From contig CP166298.1 in NCBI GenBank assembly GCA_041281825.1, positions 1,798,001-1,862,000 on the forward strand: a DNA stretch of 64,000 nucleotides, given 5' to 3'. Below the pieces are notes generated by a model, which saw only the letters and a list, made by a program, of their open reading frames with translations, was not told where the DNA came from and did no database searches. The DNA is from Paenibacillus_D tarimensis_A. Lineage in GTDB: Bacteria; Bacillota; Bacilli; Paenibacillales; Paenibacillaceae. Positions 61,377-64,000 of the stretch are shown here, piece after piece (within the stretch, counting starts at the first letter, position 1; each line of letters begins with the position of its first letter). Position numbers and translations under genes: made by a program.

Positions 61377-61961
61377 CATGGGGTCAATCTGCTTGACACA
61401 ACGCTGAAATACAGCAATAAAAACCCGCTTACAACGGACTATAATACGCAGGTAACTTTATTTGCCAGCGGTCAGGCGGCCATGATGCAGCAAGGCAACT
61501 GGACGCAGGTTCAAATCGACGGGATCAACCCCGATTTGAATCTGGGCCTCCTGCCGATGCCGATTAACGACGACGCAGACAAAAATGATAATATCTATGT
61601 TGGCGTTCCGAACAACTGGGTTGTGAACAAGAAGTCGAAAGTGAAGAAAGAAGCCAAAGAGTTTCTCAATTGGATGGTGTCCAGCGAGGCCGGCAAACGG
61701 TACCTCGTCGAAGAGTTCAAGTTTATCCCCGCGTTCAAATCGATTGAAGTGAAGGACCCGGATGTGCTGGGCGATATCGCGAATGAAGTCATTGCTTACA
61801 GCCAGGCCGGAAAAGCGAAGGGCTGGTACTGGAACAAGTTCCCTGAGGGCACCATTCAGGAGCTCGGCGCGATCATTCAAGCCTATGTCGCCAAAACACA
61901 AACCAAAGAGCAGATGTTTGAATCGTTCCAGAAAACGTGGGATAATCTGCGTCAGAAATAA
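61377..61961 (+). pseudogene. 5'-truncated carbohydrate ABC transporter solute-binding protein
   Basis: The open frame from about 61377 reads HGVNLLDTTLKYSNKNPLTT, DYNTQVTLFASGQAAMMQQG and so on to the normal C-terminus TKEQMFESFQKTWDNLRQK. This is the last roughly 195 residues of a family 1 sugar-binding protein usually about 430-450 residues long. The signal peptide, lipobox and first half are missing, and a stop codon lies in frame at 61365. No ribosome binding site suits the internal ATG at 61482. Sequence between 61190 and 61376 shows no gene. The terminator that follows is intact, so the loss is at the 5' side, next to the hairpin repeat. Confidence 0.82.
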
Positions 61962-61974
61962 GGGTGATTGCGTG

Positions 61975-62007
61975 AACCGTCAGGATGATTGTCCTGACGG
62001 TTTTTTG
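61975..62007 (+). terminator. Terminator of the former binding-protein gene
   Basis: AACCGTCAGGA-TGATTG-TCCTGACGGTT followed by six T residues (11-bp perfect stem). Confidence 0.88.
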
Positions 62008-62260
62008 ACATGAGAAAGTGTAAGATTTCAAGGAGATAATAGAAGGAGGGGGACGGTCGGAAAGTCTATGTGCCGCAACAGCGGAGGCCATCCCCATTTC
62101 CTTCCTCAAGCTCAATATAACCATCGATCGGTGGATGCTGCAGGGAAGAGTTGGCTCAGAAGAGTCTATGCACATGCCAAGTGTTAGAGCAGGATTCAAA
62201 CTTCTACGGCTAATTGTTGCCCCAGCGGGCAATTGAGCGTAATATAAGTATAATATGTAA
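62008..62260. other. Intergenic region upstream of the aminotransferase gene
   Basis: No supportable gene. It contains a purine-rich AAGGAGGGGGACGG stretch and scattered sequence that looks like decayed coding DNA, but no homolog is recognised. Confidence 0.35.
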
Positions 62261-62263
62261 ATG

Positions 62264-62304
62264 GAGACTTTGAGCTCTCAAAGATCCCTATGTCAGGAGG
62301 AAGT
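62264..62304 (+). repeat. Recurrent leader element, copy 4 (single unit)
   Basis: GAGACTTTGAGCT is followed by CTCAAAGATCCCTATGTCAG and GAGGAAG. CTTTGAG pairs with CTCAAAG. As in the other copies, the core ends in the ribosome binding site of the next gene. Confidence 0.78.
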
Positions 62305-62311
62305 TGCGACG

Positions 62312-63508
62312 ATGGAGTACCGGTTTTCAGGCAGAGTGGGACAGATGAAATCTTCGGCAGTCCGGGAGATTTTAAAACTAACGCAAGGCAAAGAAATCAT
62401 TTCATTCGCGGGAGGGCTTCCCGCTGAAGAGCTGTTTCCGCTGGAAGCTGTCCGTGAGGCGGCGGAGCGTGTCTTTGCCGGCGGACGGGGGACATTGCAA
62501 TACGGGTTGACGGAAGGGTATTTGCCGCTTCGGGAGCAGCTATGCGTGCGAATGAGCGACAAAGGGATGCCTGTCGATCCCGATCAGATGATATTAACGA
62601 CCGGCTCCCAACAAGCGATCGACCTGATAACGCGCGTTATGACCGATCCGGGCGATATTGTGCTTGTCGAGAATCCGACCTACCTCGCGAGCCTGCAAGT
62701 GTTTGAAATGTACGGGCTCCGCGTTGTTCCGGTGGAAAGCGATAAAGACGGCATGATCATCGAAGAGGCGGAGCGCCTGATGAAACAGCTTCGACCGAAG
62801 CTGGTTTATATCGTTCCGACCTTTGGCAATCCAACAGGCAGGACATGGAGCCTGGAGCGCAGGCAGGGGCTTGTTCGTCTAAGCAGGCAGTTCGGCATCC
62901 CGATCGTGGAGGACGACCCGTACGGCGATATAAGGTTCGATCCGGGTGCGAATTATCCGACGCTGTTCTCCTTGGAAGGAAGAGCGGACGGGGGATCGGT
63001 TATCTATCTGGGGAGCTTCTCGAAAACGGTTGCCCCGGCGCTTCGGACGGGGTGGGCGATCGGGGACCGGAATGTCATCCGCATGATGGCGAAGGCGAAA
63101 CAAGCGGCCGACTTGCATTCGAGCACGCTCGATCAGCAGACCCTTGACCAGCTGCTGAAACATTTCCCGCTTGATGTCCATATCCGCAGCATTGCGGCCG
63201 CTTACGGCTCGCGGATGCGCGATATGCAGCGGCTGCTGCGGGAGCAAAGTTTGATGGATGTAAGCTGGGTGGAGCCGCAGGGCGGCATGTTTATTTGGCT
63301 TGAACTGCCGGAAGCGCTTGACGCGGAAGCGCTGCTGCGCGCAGCCGTCGCTAAAGGGGTCGCTTTCGTGCCGGGTGCGCCTTTCTTTGCGGCCGAACCG
63401 AAGAGAAATACGGCCCGGCTGAATTTCACGTACACCGAAGGCGATCGGATGAGGGAAGGAATCGCACGATTCTGTGAGGCGGTTGATGAATTTACGGCGA
63501 GATGTTAG
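62312..63508 (+). CDS. PLP-dependent aminotransferase (2-aminoadipate/aromatic type, class I/II)
   Basis: This 398-residue fold-type I aminotransferase resembles 2-aminoadipate aminotransferase LysN and the catalytic half of MocR proteins. Typical stretches are ISFAGGLPAEELFP, LQYGLTEGYLPLREQL, TTGSQQAIDLITRV, YIVPTFGNPTGRTW and YLGSFSKTVAPALRTGW, the last containing the PLP-binding Lys. The ATG at 62312 follows AGGAGGAAG; the in-frame ATG at 62261 lies in the leader repeat and is unlikely. The substrate amino acid is uncertain. Confidence 0.9.
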   Translation: MEYRFSGRVGQMKSSAVREILKLTQGKEIISFAGGLPAEELFPLEAVREAAERVFAGGRGTLQYGLTEGYLPLREQLCVRMSDKGMPVDPDQMILTTGSQQAIDLITRVMTDPGDIVLVENPTYLASLQVFEMYGLRVVPVESDKDGMIIEEAERLMKQLRPKLVYIVPTFGNPTGRTWSLERRQGLVRLSRQFGIPIVEDDPYGDIRFDPGANYPTLFSLEGRADGGSVIYLGSFSKTVAPALRTGWAIGDRNVIRMMAKAKQAADLHSSTLDQQTLDQLLKHFPLDVHIRSIAAAYGSRMRDMQRLLREQSLMDVSWVEPQGGMFIWLELPEALDAEALLRAAVAKGVAFVPGAPFFAAEPKRNTARLNFTYTEGDRMREGIARFCEAVDEFTARC

Positions 63509-63563
63509 TGGCGGAGCAGCTAAGGACGGCACGACCCAACTGCAGTCAGGGTTTAGGGTATTG

Positions 63564-64000
63564 CTAACGGATCGTGCCGGGCGTCAGACGTTTCTGATCG
63601 TCTGATGAGGCTAGCCATACGGCGACCACATCGGCATACTGCTCGAGCGCTGCGGAGCCGGCAGGCCGCAAACCGTATACTCCCCGCGAGATCCGCTCGA
63701 ACCACCCGTAGTAATCGTTGCGCAGCAGCTCTGCGGCGCGGCGGTACCCGGTGAATTCCGCAACCTGGCGGGGGGCGAGCTGTCCGTGCTGCTGCAGCGT
63801 CCATGCGCATTGAAGCGCTTTTTCCCGGTACGCGGTTATGAGTTTCCGTTTACTGACGCCGCCCACATTATAATCGCCGCTCCGCTCCTTGAATTCATGG
63901 ATTAATTTGGCCTGCCGGGAAGGCCGTCGCGATTTGCGCGGATAATCCCCAGGCTCGCAAAGCATTTCGACAAGCGGCGGTTTTGTTTTAAAAAAGGTGA
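63564..64000 (-). CDS. DUF2161 family protein (PD-(D/E)XK-like), 5' end outside the window
   Basis: The minus-strand frame stays open to the window edge (TFFKTKPPLVEMLCEPGDYP...), so an internal ATG at 63965 is not the true start. The visible part, about 145 residues, matches the C-terminal half of DUF2161 proteins: VEMLCEPGDYPRKSR, GDYNVGGVSKRKLITAYREK and FERISRGVYGLRP. The family is predicted to be phosphodiesterase/nuclease-like from its N-terminal half, which is not visible here. It is convergent with the aminotransferase gene. Confidence 0.8.
   Translation of the reverse strand, partial: TFFKTKPPLVEMLCEPGDYPRKSRRPSRQAKLIHEFKERSGDYNVGGVSKRKLITAYREKALQCAWTLQQHGQLAPRQVAEFTGYRRAAELLRNDYYGWFERISRGVYGLRPAGSAALEQYADVVAVWLASSDDQKRLTPGTIR

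Noticed and set aside
61873..62232. A 119-codon minus-strand frame downstream of the pseudogene
   Set aside because: It runs through the terminator at 61975-62007, lacks a start signal and resembles no family.

Overview
The window looks like a chromosomal segment of a Paenibacillus-type member of the Bacillota. The evidence is strong AGGAGG-like ribosome binding sites, frequent TTG/GTG starts, lipoboxes, many carbohydrate ABC transporters without their own ATPase, and DUF5696/YIP1/NHL and DUF6171-type genes. This is inferred from gene content; no 16S gene is present. I see no CRISPR array, complete insertion sequence, prophage, tRNA or rRNA.

Layout. (1) 0.1-13.5 kb: a hemolysin III family membrane protein, then plant-cell-wall sugar genes (GH42 and GH2 glycosidases, aldo/keto reductase, cytoplasmic pectin methylesterase, aldose 1-epimerase). 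Mixed in are an MFS exporter with a divergent WYL regulator, an ArsR-type regulator with a large C-terminal domain, and an AraC regulator. (2) 13.7-31.2 kb: a long co-directional block starting from a good sigma-A promoter with a cre site. It holds a lipoprotein binding protein, a roughly 1000-residue membrane-anchored binding protein, two MalF/MalG-type permease pairs, an NHL-TPR membrane protein, a YIP1 protein, a DUF5696 protein, a HlyD/MacA-like lipoprotein and a 950-residue FtsX-type permease. No ATPase is encoded. (3) 31.9-38.1 kb: a cheA-cheW-mcp-cheR-cheB chemosensory operon without cheY. (4) 38.4-46.3 kb: a TerC protein, then a LacI regulator diverging from an operon for an SDR oxidoreductase, a LarA-type nickel enzyme, gluconokinase, LarE and tagaturonate epimerase. 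Read together, these suggest a route tagaturonate - fructuronate - mannonate - gluconate - 6-phosphogluconate. (5) 46.6-51.5 kb: two secreted intradiol-dioxygenase-like paralogs flanking an RCC1-repeat protein and an MFS-cupin fusion. (6) 51.6-54.8 kb: small accessory genes and gene remnants (NUDIX, GNAT, VOC remnant, DoxX, FucU, DUF2905). (7) 55-60.3 kb: a nucleoside ABC importer (BMP family) with a nucleoside phosphorylase. (8) 60.5-64 kb: a redoxin, a 5'-truncated sugar-binding protein pseudogene, a PLP aminotransferase and the end of a DUF2161 gene running off the window.

Three repeat families stand out. Two copies of a roughly 400-bp element (765-1161 and 31271-31694) consist of 50-bp tandem units bounded by imperfect terminal inverted repeats, each directly abutting a terminator T-tract. 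A recurrent 21-bp-unit leader with the core CTCAAAGATCCCTATGT lies just upstream of four genes, one copy forming a very long hairpin. A hairpin repeat is present at 46360 and 61120. The common biological theme is pectin, rhamnogalacturonan and hexuronate utilisation, with catabolite control suggested by the cre site.
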